Below are positions 18,491 to 26,177 of a DNA stretch of 64,000 nt, piece by piece. The stretch is taken from contig NZ_BLVP01000010.1 of NCBI RefSeq assembly GCF_013340305.1, positions 1 to 64,000 of the forward strand, given 5' to 3'. A model generated the notes under the pieces. That model had not been told where the DNA came from. It did no database searches and saw only the letters and a program-made list of their open reading frames with translations. This DNA is from Desulfovibrio psychrotolerans (GTDB lineage Bacteria; Desulfobacterota; Desulfovibrionia; Desulfovibrionales; Desulfovibrionaceae). Within the stretch, counting starts at the first letter, position 1, and the number at the start of each line of letters is the position of its first letter. The position numbers were made by a program, and so were the translations under genes.

Positions 18491-19555
18491 ATGCTTGAAA
18501 CGCATACGCCGTATGGGGATGTGCTGTCAATGACCGGAGGCATCAAGAACGGTTTTCCGGTGCTGCGGGAACGTACCATTGCCGCGCCCTCGTGGGTGGT
18601 GCCCGACACGCTTGCCGCCAACTGCCGCTTTCTGGCGGGCAGGGTGGACGAAGTGGGGCTGCTGTTTTTTGAGACAAAGGCCTGCCTTGCCTACACACGG
18701 CAGGATCTGCCGCCTGATCTGGCGGGCCTGCCTCTTGCATGGCATGTGCACCTGCCGCTGGACCTGCCGTGGCACGACCCGGAAGAGACGGCGCGTGTGT
18801 GCCTTGCTCTTATGGACAAGGTGGCCTTTCTGGGGGCGCGGCGTGCGGTGCTGCACCCCCCGCAGCCTTGCCGCATGTCGCAGGAAGCGGCGGGCGGAAA
18901 CAGCGGGGGGAGGGCGGAATTTTCTGGAAGCGCCGAGGCCGGAAAGGCTTGTGCCGGGGGGATGTGTTCCGACACAGTTGCAGCGGGGGAGGAATCTGCC
19001 GCTGCCTTTGCCGCCCGCAGCGGCAGGGCACTGGAGATATTCGCCCGGCTCTGGCGCGGGACGGGGCGTGATACGCGAGACTGCCTGCTGGAAAATGTGC
19101 GGGGTGCCGACCTTACCGATGTATGGCCCGTCATAGAGGCGCAGGACTACGGCGTATGCCTGGACACCGGGCATGTGCTGTCCTACGGTCAGCATGGGCT
19201 GCTGGGTATGCCTGGCTTGCGGGAGCGGCTGCGCATGGTGCATCTTAACGCGCCCGGCGTGGTCAATCAGGGTGGGGCCTCAAGCTCGGCAGGTCAGGCA
19301 AGCCAGGCAGGCCCGGCAGGTGCGGCAAGTCAGGCTGGTCAAGATGATCGGGGGAGCAAGGCCGTTGCGGGCACGGGCAAACATCTGCCCCTTACCGCCC
19401 TTTCGGACGGGTGGTTTGAGGCGGTGGCAGCCATGCTGCGCCTTGCGGACCCGGAAGCGGTGCTGATGATGGAACTTTTTGACTGGGCGGGGGTTGCCGC
19501 CTCGATACCCGTGGCGGAGCAGATGCTGTGCCCGCGGCATGGAGACGAGACATGA
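18491..19555 (+). CDS. cbiR: Cobamide-remodelling phosphodiesterase CbiR
   Basis: CbiR is a TIM-barrel (AP-endonuclease-like) enzyme that removes the nucleotide loop of cobamides, so that salvaged corrinoids can be rebuilt with a preferred lower ligand. Recognisable elements are AWHVHLPLDLPW, ARRAVLHPPQP, CLLENV, VCLDTGHVLSYG, MVHLNAP and VLMMELFDW. The His/Glu/Asp residues are probable metal ligands. Low-complexity insertions lie near residues 140-180 and 255-290. The start is uncertain: ATG 18491 is used, TTG 18476 and ATG 18530 are alternatives. The stop overlaps the start of the cobU homologue, whose product re-enters the salvage pathway. I found no B12-box riboswitch upstream. Confidence 0.82.
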   Translation: MLETHTPYGDVLSMTGGIKNGFPVLRERTIAAPSWVVPDTLAANCRFLAGRVDEVGLLFFETKACLAYTRQDLPPDLAGLPLAWHVHLPLDLPWHDPEETARVCLALMDKVAFLGARRAVLHPPQPCRMSQEAAGGNSGGRAEFSGSAEAGKACAGGMCSDTVAAGEESAAAFAARSGRALEIFARLWRGTGRDTRDCLLENVRGADLTDVWPVIEAQDYGVCLDTGHVLSYGQHGLLGMPGLRERLRMVHLNAPGVVNQGGASSSAGQASQAGPAGAASQAGQDDRGSKAVAGTGKHLPLTALSDGWFEAVAAMLRLADPEAVLMMELFDWAGVAASIPVAEQMLCPRHGDET

Positions 19556-20058
19556 TACGGCTGGTGCTGGGGGGCGACAAATCAGGCAAGTCTGCCTACG
19601 GGCTTGCCGTGTTCGGGCAGGGGCCGCAGCCGGGGGTGCTGCTTGCCACCGGACAGGCGCAGGATTTTTCCTTCCGAAGCCAGATTCTGGACCATCGCAC
19701 GGCCCGCATGCCGGAAATTCCCGTACGCGAAACCGGTGCGGCACTGGTGCCTGCACTGGAAGAGGCGGCGAAGCAGGCGGGCAGCATTCTGGTGGACAGT
19801 TTGGACTTCTGGATGTTCGCCTGCAGCGGACGCGAGGCGGAATCCGCCGCCGAACTCACGGAATGTCTTGCGCGTCTGCCGCGTCATGTTCATATTACAT
19901 TGGTGTCCTGTGAAGCCGGTTTGGGGGCTATTCCGGCCAGTGCCGAGGTGCGCGCGTTTGTGCGCGGGCTGGGCGCACTCAATCAGGCGGTTGCGGCCGT
20001 GAGCGACGAGGTGTGCCTTGTTATGGCCGGGCTGCCCCTGTACCTGAAGAGGTCTTGA
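19552..20058 (+). CDS. cobU: Adenosylcobinamide kinase / guanylyltransferase
   Basis: CobU/CobP phosphorylates adenosylcobinamide and transfers GMP to it, the step that activates salvaged cobinamide for nucleotide-loop assembly. The 168-residue product has the P-loop GGDKSGKSAYG at residues 6-16, VDSLDFWM (the usual VDCLTLW region), and the C-terminal GLGAIP...LNQAVAAVSDEV...AGLPLYLK signature. The start ATG overlaps the cbiR stop (ATGA), so the two are translationally coupled and probably act in sequence. NEVG of the family is CEAG here. It is somewhat short but complete. Confidence 0.9.
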   Translation: MIRLVLGGDKSGKSAYGLAVFGQGPQPGVLLATGQAQDFSFRSQILDHRTARMPEIPVRETGAALVPALEEAAKQAGSILVDSLDFWMFACSGREAESAAELTECLARLPRHVHITLVSCEAGLGAIPASAEVRAFVRGLGALNQAVAAVSDEVCLVMAGLPLYLKRS

Positions 20059-20061
20059 CGC

Positions 20062-21213
20062 ATGTCCTATTTCAGAAAGCTGGAACCGGGTCTGTCCAAT
20101 CTTATGGAGCTGTTTTCCCGCGATGAACGCTGGCTCATCGTGGTAAACGCCGACCCGGATGCCATGGCCTCTGCCATGGCGCTTAAGCGCATCATGATCC
20201 ACCGCGTGGCGGACGTGGGCATAGCCCGCGTGAACGAGGTGACAAGGCCCGACAATCTGGCCATGATCCGGTATCTGCGCATTCCCATGATGAAGCTTAC
20301 GCCTGCCGTTATCGCGCAGTATGACAGGTTTGCGCTGGTGGATTCGCAGCCGCACCATCACCCCCTGTTCAAGGAAATGCACTTTTCCGTGGTCTTCGAC
20401 CACCATCCTCTTTCGGCGGAGCATCCCGTGGTGGTGGATTTCAAGGACATTAAGCCCGAGTACGGGGCCAACTCGTCGCTTATGACGGAGTATCTGTACA
20501 ATCTGGGCATACGTCCGGGAAACCGCCTCGCCACCGCGCTGGTCTACGGTATAAAGACCGACACCAACAGCTTTGAACGGGAGTTCTGCGATATCGATGT
20601 GCGGGCTTTCCGTTACCTTTCCAAGCTTTCCAGCCAGTTGCTGCTCTCGCGCATCTCCCGCAGCGAATATCATTTCGGCTGGCTGGACTACTTTGCCCGG
20701 GGTGTTTCCAGCATGCACAAGGTGCGCACGGGGTACTTTACCTACATAGGCGAGGTGCCCAACCCGGACGCGCTGGTGGTTATTGCCGACTTTTTCATGC
20801 GGGTGCATGAAATACGCTGGATAGCCGTTGCCGGAGTCAGCGAGGACAAGCTGGTCATCATCTTCCGGGGAGACGGCGTAACCCGCGACCTGGGAAGGTT
20901 CGCCAGCATGCAGTTCGGTCAGGTGGGTTCTGCGGGCGGGCACAAGGCTATGGCGCGCGCGGAGATTCCGCTGGAGAAGCTGGAGGGCAAGGACGCGGAG
21001 ATGTATGTATTCAAGCGGCTGCTTATGCCGCGTCAGCGGACCCGGCAGGAAAAGGCTGCGCCGGACCTGAAGTCCGATCCGGAACAGAAGTCCGATTTGG
21101 AAAAGAAGTCTGGTCCGGAACAAAAATCCGGTACGAACCAAAAGAGCCCGCCGGAGAGTACGTCTGTGCCAGCCATGAAGTCAGGCTCGGACCAGAGGAG
21201 CGGGGAGAAGTAA
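20062..21213 (+). CDS. DHH-family phosphoesterase (NrnA-like)
   Basis: 383 residues. DHH motifs are VNADPDAMASAMAL (residues 27-40), VDSQPHHH and the name motif FDHHP, followed by a DHHA1-type end with GSAGGHKAMARAEI. Relatives include nanoRNases, pAp phosphatases and c-di-AMP/pGpG hydrolases; which substrate applies here cannot be told. The C-terminal 45 residues are a Lys/Ser/Pro/Glu tail made of 6-residue repeats (KSDPEQ, KSDLEK, KSGPEQ, KSGTNQ), an 18-bp tandem expansion. It starts 3 nt after the cobU homologue and ends the operon before a terminator. Confidence 0.85.
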   Translation: MSYFRKLEPGLSNLMELFSRDERWLIVVNADPDAMASAMALKRIMIHRVADVGIARVNEVTRPDNLAMIRYLRIPMMKLTPAVIAQYDRFALVDSQPHHHPLFKEMHFSVVFDHHPLSAEHPVVVDFKDIKPEYGANSSLMTEYLYNLGIRPGNRLATALVYGIKTDTNSFEREFCDIDVRAFRYLSKLSSQLLLSRISRSEYHFGWLDYFARGVSSMHKVRTGYFTYIGEVPNPDALVVIADFFMRVHEIRWIAVAGVSEDKLVIIFRGDGVTRDLGRFASMQFGQVGSAGGHKAMARAEIPLEKLEGKDAEMYVFKRLLMPRQRTRQEKAAPDLKSDPEQKSDLEKKSGPEQKSGTNQKSPPESTSVPAMKSGSDQRSGEK

Positions 21214-21312
21214 GCCCTGCACAGGATACAGAGGCCGTTGCTTTCCGAAACACGTCCGGTAGCCGCTGTTCCGCTATGGTTCCGTTATGGCTTCGCCATG
21301 TTTTGCGGCAAC

Positions 21313-21348
21313 AAAAAACCCTGCCAAGACCGGATGGCAGGGTTTTTC
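21313..21348. terminator. Bidirectional terminator between DHH and EAL genes
   Basis: A 12-bp stem AAAACCCTGCCA / TGGCAGGGTTTT with an 8-nt loop has A and T runs on either side. It serves the converging DHH (+) and EAL (-) genes. The rest of 21214-21569 holds no gene I can support. Confidence 0.88.
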
Positions 21349-21569
21349 GCGTTTCCGGTGCCTGTTATGAAGCACCGTGGGGTGTGGAGGTGCATGCAAT
21401 GGGCGGGCGGGGAACCCGTGGCGCACCCCGGAACCCTTCCGGCAGGGCCGTATGGTGCCGGGGCTGCGGGTGTTTGCCTCAACGATATGGATCAGCGCGG
21501 CCAAACGGGCTTCCCCGCCCGGGACATGCCGTTCCCAGTTCGGCAGGTCCGTAAATTTATCCGCTGCCG

Positions 21570-22838
21570 TCAGCAGCAGGCATTTGCCAACTCTTCCCGT
21601 ATGAACAGGGGCAACGCGTGCTCCTCCTGCATCACGTCCAAGCATAGCACGCACGCCACGCCGTCTGCACTGATGCAGCGGGCGGCCAAGGTGATGCAGC
21701 GGTTGCCGGAAGCCTGCGAGATGTAGGGCTGCGTCATGCAGGTATCCACCCCGGACTGTATGGGCAGGAAGTATTCCTTAAGGGAATGGTCCGTGCCCCG
21801 GCGCGCAGGCTGGTAGATGAACCGCTTGTTTTCCTGAATGCTGAACGGGTTGCATACCGTGTCGGTAATCTGCGTACCCTCTTCGCTCAGCACATAGGCG
21901 CATTCCAGCTGGGGAAAGGCCAGCAGGTGTTCCAGCAGCGCGTGCGTGAAATCGGCCATGGGATAGCCGCGCAGATGCTCGCGCGTTCTGCCCACCAGTT
22001 CCTGAAATTCTTCATTGCTCCGCTTCATGTGTTCGTAGCGTTCCAGCGAATGCTCCTTGTAGGCGGCAATAATGCTCCGCAGCGGCTCTGTAACATCCTG
22101 TATCCGGTGCGGAAGTGCAGGACGGGCAAAATGGAATCCCTGCAGCACGTCTGCACCTGCATCCATCAGGCACAGGGCTTCTTCCCGGCATTCCACCCCT
22201 TCGGCAACGGTCATGGCACCTATGCGTCTTGCCAGAGCAGAAAGGGCCTTCACCACTTCCTGTTTGTGGAATTCATTGTGGATGTTGCTGATGAGGTAGC
22301 GGTCAATCTTGATGACCTCCGGCTTGATGGAGGCAATGCGTTCCAGATTGGAATGCCCCGCGCCCACGTCGTCCAGCGCGATGAGAAAGCCCCGCTCGCG
22401 GTAGCGGCGGATGAAACGCATGAGCGCAGCCGTATCCTGCACCTGCGATTCTATGATCTCCAGCACCACATTGGCGGCGGGCACGCCGTGGCGTTGCGCA
22501 AGGGATTCTATGTGTCCGGAACCCACTACGGCCTCGGTCAGCACAGAGGCGTCTACATTGAGGAAAAGCAGCGCTTCCGGGTGTGCGGCATGCATTGCGG
22601 CAAAGGCGGCAAAGGCGGTTTCGCGGCAGGCACGGTCCAGCTGCAGGCTCATGCCCTGTCTGGAGGCGAGCGCGAACAACGTGTCGGGGGTGATGGTGGC
22701 GTTATCTGTATCGCTCAGCCCCCGGCTCAGTGCCTCGAATCCGATGACCATGCCCCGCCGTGCGGAGACAAGGGGCTGGAAGTGGGCGACAAGCCGCCTG
22801 TGCGCGATAATGGCTTCTATGTCGAGAGAGTGGCTCAT
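21570..22838 (-). CDS. EAL-domain c-di-GMP phosphodiesterase with C-terminal sensor domain
   Basis: 422 residues. An intact EAL domain (about 1-260) carries FEALSRG, LNVDAS, LEIIES, LDDVGAG, IKIDR, AEGVE and QGFHFARP, so metal and catalytic residues are present and activity is predicted. The C-terminal half (about 280-422: EYFLPIQ, TQPYIS, CITLAARC, VLCLDV) resembles the extracellular or cytoplasmic PAS/Cache-like domain attached to YkuI-type EAL proteins. No transmembrane segment is evident, so it is probably cytosolic. The start at ATG 22838 follows GGCGGA; an upstream ATG at 22889 adds 17 residues outside the domain. It lowers c-di-GMP and may favour motility. Confidence 0.88.
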   Translation of the reverse strand: MSHSLDIEAIIAHRRLVAHFQPLVSARRGMVIGFEALSRGLSDTDNATITPDTLFALASRQGMSLQLDRACRETAFAAFAAMHAAHPEALLFLNVDASVLTEAVVGSGHIESLAQRHGVPAANVVLEIIESQVQDTAALMRFIRRYRERGFLIALDDVGAGHSNLERIASIKPEVIKIDRYLISNIHNEFHKQEVVKALSALARRIGAMTVAEGVECREEALCLMDAGADVLQGFHFARPALPHRIQDVTEPLRSIIAAYKEHSLERYEHMKRSNEEFQELVGRTREHLRGYPMADFTHALLEHLLAFPQLECAYVLSEEGTQITDTVCNPFSIQENKRFIYQPARRGTDHSLKEYFLPIQSGVDTCMTQPYISQASGNRCITLAARCISADGVACVLCLDVMQEEHALPLFIREELANACC

Positions 22839-22903
22839 GTGTATCCGCCTGCTGTCGCGGGGAATGTTGCCCTTTTTGGCACCCGCCACCGCACGGCGGG
22901 GAG

Positions 22904-22926
22904 TAAAAGGGGCCGGACCGGCCCTT
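22904..22926 (-). terminator. Terminator downstream of glnK
   Basis: On the minus strand GGGCCGGTCCGGCCC is followed by TTTT. Another GC-rich hairpin (GCCGGGGGGC pairing) lies closer to the glnK stop but lacks a T-tract. Both are in the 22839-23039 gap. Confidence 0.65.
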
Positions 22927-23039
22927 GGGGTGGCGGAGCAGGCCGGTCCGGCAGGGTGTGTGGAGCGCGGAGCGTCCTTTCGGTGTCGCTTCCGCAGGGT
23001 GCCGGGGGGCTGGGTGTTGCCCCCCGGCGTCGGAAACGG

Positions 23040-23366
23040 TTATTTTACTTCGCCCGTGCGGACCCGGATGGTCTTTACGATATCCTGCACGAAGATGATG
23101 CCGTCGCCTTCCTTGCCGGTTTTTGCGCCGGACTGGATGGCGGCAAGGGCGTCGTCGAGTTTGTCGTCCTGCACGCCCAGTTCAAGGCGGACTTTCTTGA
23201 GCAGGTTCACTTCCATGACCACGCCGCGGTAGGTTTCGGTAAACCCTTTCTGCTGGCCGCTGCCGAGAATGTTGGTGACCGAAAGGGCGTATATTCCTTT
23301 GCTGTAGAGGGCCTGCTTCACAAGGGTGAGCATTTCCGGCCGAATGTATGCGATGATGAGTTTCAT
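23040..23366 (-). CDS. glnK: P-II nitrogen regulatory protein (GlnK-like)
   Basis: The 108-residue trimeric signal protein binds ATP/ADP and 2-oxoglutarate and blocks AmtB. It starts MKLIIAYIRPEML behind a perfect GGAGG. The T-loop GQQKGFTETYRG and the C-terminal GKEGDGIIFV / IRVRTGE signatures are present. Residue 51, the uridylylated Tyr in enterobacterial GlnB/GlnK, is Met here (RGVVMEVN). Control is therefore expected to be by effector binding and not by uridylylation at that site. It lies 14 nt downstream of amtB in the same operon. Confidence 0.93.
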   Translation of the reverse strand: MKLIIAYIRPEMLTLVKQALYSKGIYALSVTNILGSGQQKGFTETYRGVVMEVNLLKKVRLELGVQDDKLDDALAAIQSGAKTGKEGDGIIFVQDIVKTIRVRTGEVK

Positions 23367-23380
23367 GATATTCCTCCTGC

Positions 23381-24763
23381 CTATTCCACGGTGTAGATCT
23401 GGAAGCCGTTGTAAGACTCGGAGCCGTGCTCGCAGATATCCAGACCCTTCATCTCTTCCTCGCGGGAGACGCGCAGGCCCATGATGAGCTTGACCGCGGA
23501 GAAGGCGACATAGCCCATACCGAATGCCCAGACAAAGACCGCGCCTGCGCCGATGATCTGTGTCATGGTCTGCCCGAATCCGCCGCCGTAGAACAGGCCG
23601 GAGATGCTGCCGAAATCGGGCGATGCGAACAGGCCCACGGCCACGGTGCCCAGCACGCCGCACACGCCGTGTACGGAAACTGCGCCCACCGGATCGTCAA
23701 TCTTCAGCTTCTTGTCGATGAATTCGATGGAGAGCACCACGACCACGCCGCTGAGAAGGCCGATGATGATGGCACCCACGGGGGAAACTTCGTAGCAGCC
23801 TGCGGTAATGCCCACCAGACCGGCCAGAGAGCCGTTCATGGTCATGGAAGCTTCAGGCTTGCCGAACCGGGCCCACACGGTGAGCATGGCGGCCACGGTG
23901 CCCGCGCAGGCGGCAAGGCTGGTGTTCAGGGCGATGTAGCCTATGGTGCCGTCGGCCGTGGTGGTGGAGCCTGCGTTAAAGCCGAACCAGCCGAACCACA
24001 GAATCAGCACGCCAAGGGCGGCCATGGGGATGTTGTGACCGGGAATGGCCTTGGGGGTGCCGTCCGGTGCGTACTTTCCGGTACGGGGGCCAAGGATTAT
24101 GGCACCGGCAAGGGCTACCCAGCCGCCCACGGAGTGTACCACGGTGGAGCCTGCAAAGTCTGCAAAGCCCAGACCTTCAAGCCAGCCGGCGTTGCCGTTC
24201 AGGCCGCCCCATGCCCAGTGGCCGGAAATGGGGTAGATGAAACCCGTTACCAGAATGCTGACGAGGATGTAGGCCGGAAATTTGGTGCGTTCCGCAATGC
24301 CGCCGGAAACGATGGTGGCGGCGGTGGCGGCGAACACGGACTGGAAGAACCAGAAGGTCAGCGTCCACATGCCGTCATCGGTGGTGGCGTTCACACCGCT
24401 GAGACCGAACCCGCTGAGGCCGATGAATCCGCCCGCATCGGTGCCGAACATGAAGGCGAAACCGATGAGAAAGAAGATGAGCGAACCAGCGGCAAAGTCC
24501 ACGAAGTTCTTCATGAGAATGTTCCCCGCGTTCTTGGCGCGGGTGAAGCCGCATTCCACCATGGCAAAGCCCGCCTGCATGAACATGACCAGAATGGCAG
24601 CGATCAGTGTCCACAGGATGTTGGCGTTCTGCTGGGTGAGCATTTCGGGGGCGTCTTCTGCCAGCGCGGAGGTGGCAAGAACCAGCGTAAGCGCTGCCGC
24701 ACCGCCCGCAGCGGGAAGCAGCTTCCTCAGTGTACGCAACGAAGTGAGCGTGGTTGAAAACAT
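23381..24763 (-). CDS. amtB: Ammonium transporter AmtB
   Basis: A 460-residue Amt/Rh channel. A cleavable signal-like N-terminus (ending SALA-ED) precedes eleven hydrophobic segments. Family motifs include [26 protein letters not shown](W), [23 protein letters not shown] and [15 protein letters not shown], with the twin pore histidines. The start is ATG 24763, preceded by AAGGAGGA; the longer ORF to 24886 is not protein-like. It is transcribed with glnK from a sigma-54 promoter, so expression should rise under nitrogen limitation through an NtrC-type activator. Confidence 0.95.
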   Translation of the reverse strand: [460 protein letters not shown]

Positions 24764-24819
24764 GGAATCCTCCTTTTCGTGGGTAAACACCCCTGTTCCA
24801 TATCGATTGCCCACACTGG

Positions 24820-24835
24820 AGCATCTAGTGTGCCA
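24820..24835 (-). promoter_or_regulatory. Sigma-54 promoter of amtB-glnK
   Basis: Minus-strand TGGCACACTAGATGCT matches the -24/-12 consensus TGGCACR-N4-TTGCW at all but one position, with the required 10 nt between GG and GC. It lies 57 nt upstream of the amtB start. The AT-rich tract beyond it (24840-25010), with TGCAC repeats, is a plausible activator-binding region. Confidence 0.8.
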
Positions 24836-25012
24836 AATAGGGTATGTGTTTGAATTTGTTAGAATCAAGAAAAGGTGGGCATGCAATTTCTGTAAGGTAC
24901 ATAGTCTAATTTAACAAATTTGTATAATACAGAAGTGCAGTAATGTGCAAAATTGTAAAAACAGCTCGCGACAAGGGAAGAGGGTGGTTTGCAAAAATGT
25001 TGAATATTTGTG

Positions 25013-25042
25013 TTGACAGCGGAATGACCTCTCTCCTATTGT
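25013..25042 (+). promoter_or_regulatory. Sigma-70 promoter of the aromatic supra-operon
   Basis: TTGACA (25013-25018), an 18-bp spacer and TATTGT (25037-25042) predict a start site near 25049, leaving a leader RNA of nearly 290 nt before the first structural gene. Confidence 0.7.
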
Positions 25043-25099
25043 GCCGGAAATTGCTGTAACCGAGAGTTTCACTTCGCTTCAAAAGGCTGTTTTTCAGAC

Positions 25100-25219
25100 A
25101 TGACCACCATTTCCACCACCTTTGCCACCACCTTTGCCACCAGCGCCGCGAATACCGAATTTTATTTTTGGTATTACTTTAGCTATGGGAAAGCCCGTGG
25201 TGCGAACACTGGTGCCTGA
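25100..25219 (+). CDS. Aromatic amino acid operon leader peptide (39 residues)
   Basis: ATG 25100 to TGA 25217-25219 encodes a 39-residue peptide whose middle is EFYFWYYFSY. Codons TTT TAT TTT TGG TAT TAC TTT lie at 25160-25180 and another TAT at 25184, so 8 of 9 consecutive codons specify Phe, Tyr or Trp. This is the hallmark of a transcription-attenuation leader. The first half is a 12-bp tandem array (ACCACCTTTGCC units, 25103-25150) encoding Thr/Ala/Phe. The Shine-Dalgarno is weak (AAAAGG 13 nt before ATG). It precedes a perfect terminator hairpin and the ADH-synthase genes. I know of no published description. Confidence 0.82.
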   Translation: MTTISTTFATTFATSAANTEFYFWYYFSYGKARGANTGA

Positions 25220-25286
25220 CGAACTGAACATTCGGTAAAAAAGGTACAAGATGAGGGCCGCGGGCGAAAGCCGGCGGCCCTTTTTT
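25143..25286 (+). promoter_or_regulatory. Attenuator: competing hairpins before the aromatic operon
   Basis: Four segments can be drawn. Segment 1 (25143-25150) pairs with segment 2 (25196-25203) over 8 bp with two G-U pairs. Segment 2 (25193-25201) alternatively pairs with segment 3 (25257-25265), 9 bp with two G-U. Segments 3 and 4 form the terminator: AGGGCCGC (25254-25261) with GCGGCCCT (25274-25281), an inner GGC-GAAA-GCC, and TTTTTT at 25281-25286. Stalling on the aromatic codons at 25160-25186 would break 1:2 and allow 2:3, preventing termination. Without stalling, the terminator forms 50 nt before the first gene. No other + strand gene lies upstream that this terminator could serve. 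Confidence 0.82.
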
Positions 25287-25336
25287 GTTTGCCGTGAACA
25301 AGGCCCGAAGGGCTGCAAACCCACGAGGAGAAACGT

Positions 25337-26137
25337 ATGTTGCTTGGCAAAAGCGTCCGGCTGGAACGCATTTTCAACCGCAACACAGGCAGGACCATCA
25401 TCGTGCCCATGGATCACGGCGTAACGGTGGGGCCCATTTACGGGCTGCTTGACCTGCCCGGCACCGTGAACAAGGTGGCGGAAGGCGGAGCCAATGCCGT
25501 GCTCATGCATAAGGGGCTGCCCCGTTGCACGCACCGTGGCTACGGCAAGGATGTGGGGCTTATCGTGCATCTTTCTGCAAGCACGTCCATTGCCACGTTG
25601 CCCAACGCCAAGTCGCTGGTGGGCACGGTGGAAGACGCCCTGCGCCTTGGTGCGGACGCTGTTTCCGTGCATGTGAATCTGGGCGATGAAACGGAACGCT
25701 ACATGCTGGAGGATCTGGGCAAGGTGACCTCGCGCGCGGTGGAGTGGGGTATGCCTGTGCTGGCCATGATGTATGCGCGCGGACCCAAGGTGCAGAACGA
25801 GTTTGATCCCGCCATTATAGCCCACTGCGCGCGGGTGGGCATGGAGCTTGGGGCGGATGTTGTGAAAGTGAATTATACTGGTGATATGGACTCTTTTGCC
25901 TACGTGTGCGAAGCTTGCTGCGTGCCGCTGGTTATTGCGGGCGGTCCCAAAATGGATTCGGACCGCGCGCTGGTAGAAATGGTGCACGATTCCGTCAAGG
26001 CAGGCGGGGCGGGGCTTTCTATGGGCCGCAACGTGTTTCAGCATGCCCGGCCCGACCTTCTGGTCGCCGCCCTGCACGGCGTGGTACACAGTGAATGGAC
26101 CGTGGACAAAGCCATGGCAGTGCTGGAAGCGAACTAG
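25337..26137 (+). CDS. 2-amino-3,7-dideoxy-D-threo-hept-6-ulosonate (ADH) synthase, copy 1
   Basis: A 266-residue class I aldolase of the MJ0400/AroA' type. It starts the archaeal-type route to 3-dehydroquinate from an aspartate-semialdehyde-derived unit and a deoxyhexulose phosphate, replacing DAHP synthase. Key elements are [10 protein letters not shown] near the N-terminus, MMYARGPK (Tyr/Arg), the Schiff-base lysine K177 in ADVVKVNYTGD, and the phosphate site GGPKMDS / SMGRNVFQ. GAGGAG at 25325-25330 sets the start. It is the first structural gene after the attenuator and lies 40 nt before a near-duplicate. Confidence 0.9.
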   Translation: MLLGKSVRLERIFNRNTGRTIIVPMDHGVTVGPIYGLLDLPGTVNKVAEGGANAVLMHKGLPRCTHRGYGKDVGLIVHLSASTSIATLPNAKSLVGTVEDALRLGADAVSVHVNLGDETERYMLEDLGKVTSRAVEWGMPVLAMMYARGPKVQNEFDPAIIAHCARVGMELGADVVKVNYTGDMDSFAYVCEACCVPLVIAGGPKMDSDRALVEMVHDSVKAGGAGLSMGRNVFQHARPDLLVAALHGVVHSEWTVDKAMAVLEAN

Positions 26138-26177
26138 CCATATTGGCGGGTAATCATAATTCTGCGAGGGATATCAA

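Noticed and set aside
19582-21141. 519-codon minus-strand frame opposite cobU and the DHH gene
   Set aside because: No family features; the + strand genes have clear motifs and coupled starts.
21274-21654. Minus-strand frame overlapping the EAL gene end, possibly a frameshifted C-terminal extension
   Set aside because: The EAL protein ends normally after its sensor domain. The other frame includes the terminator and becomes Pro/His/Arg-rich. Without homologues I cannot support a frameshift.
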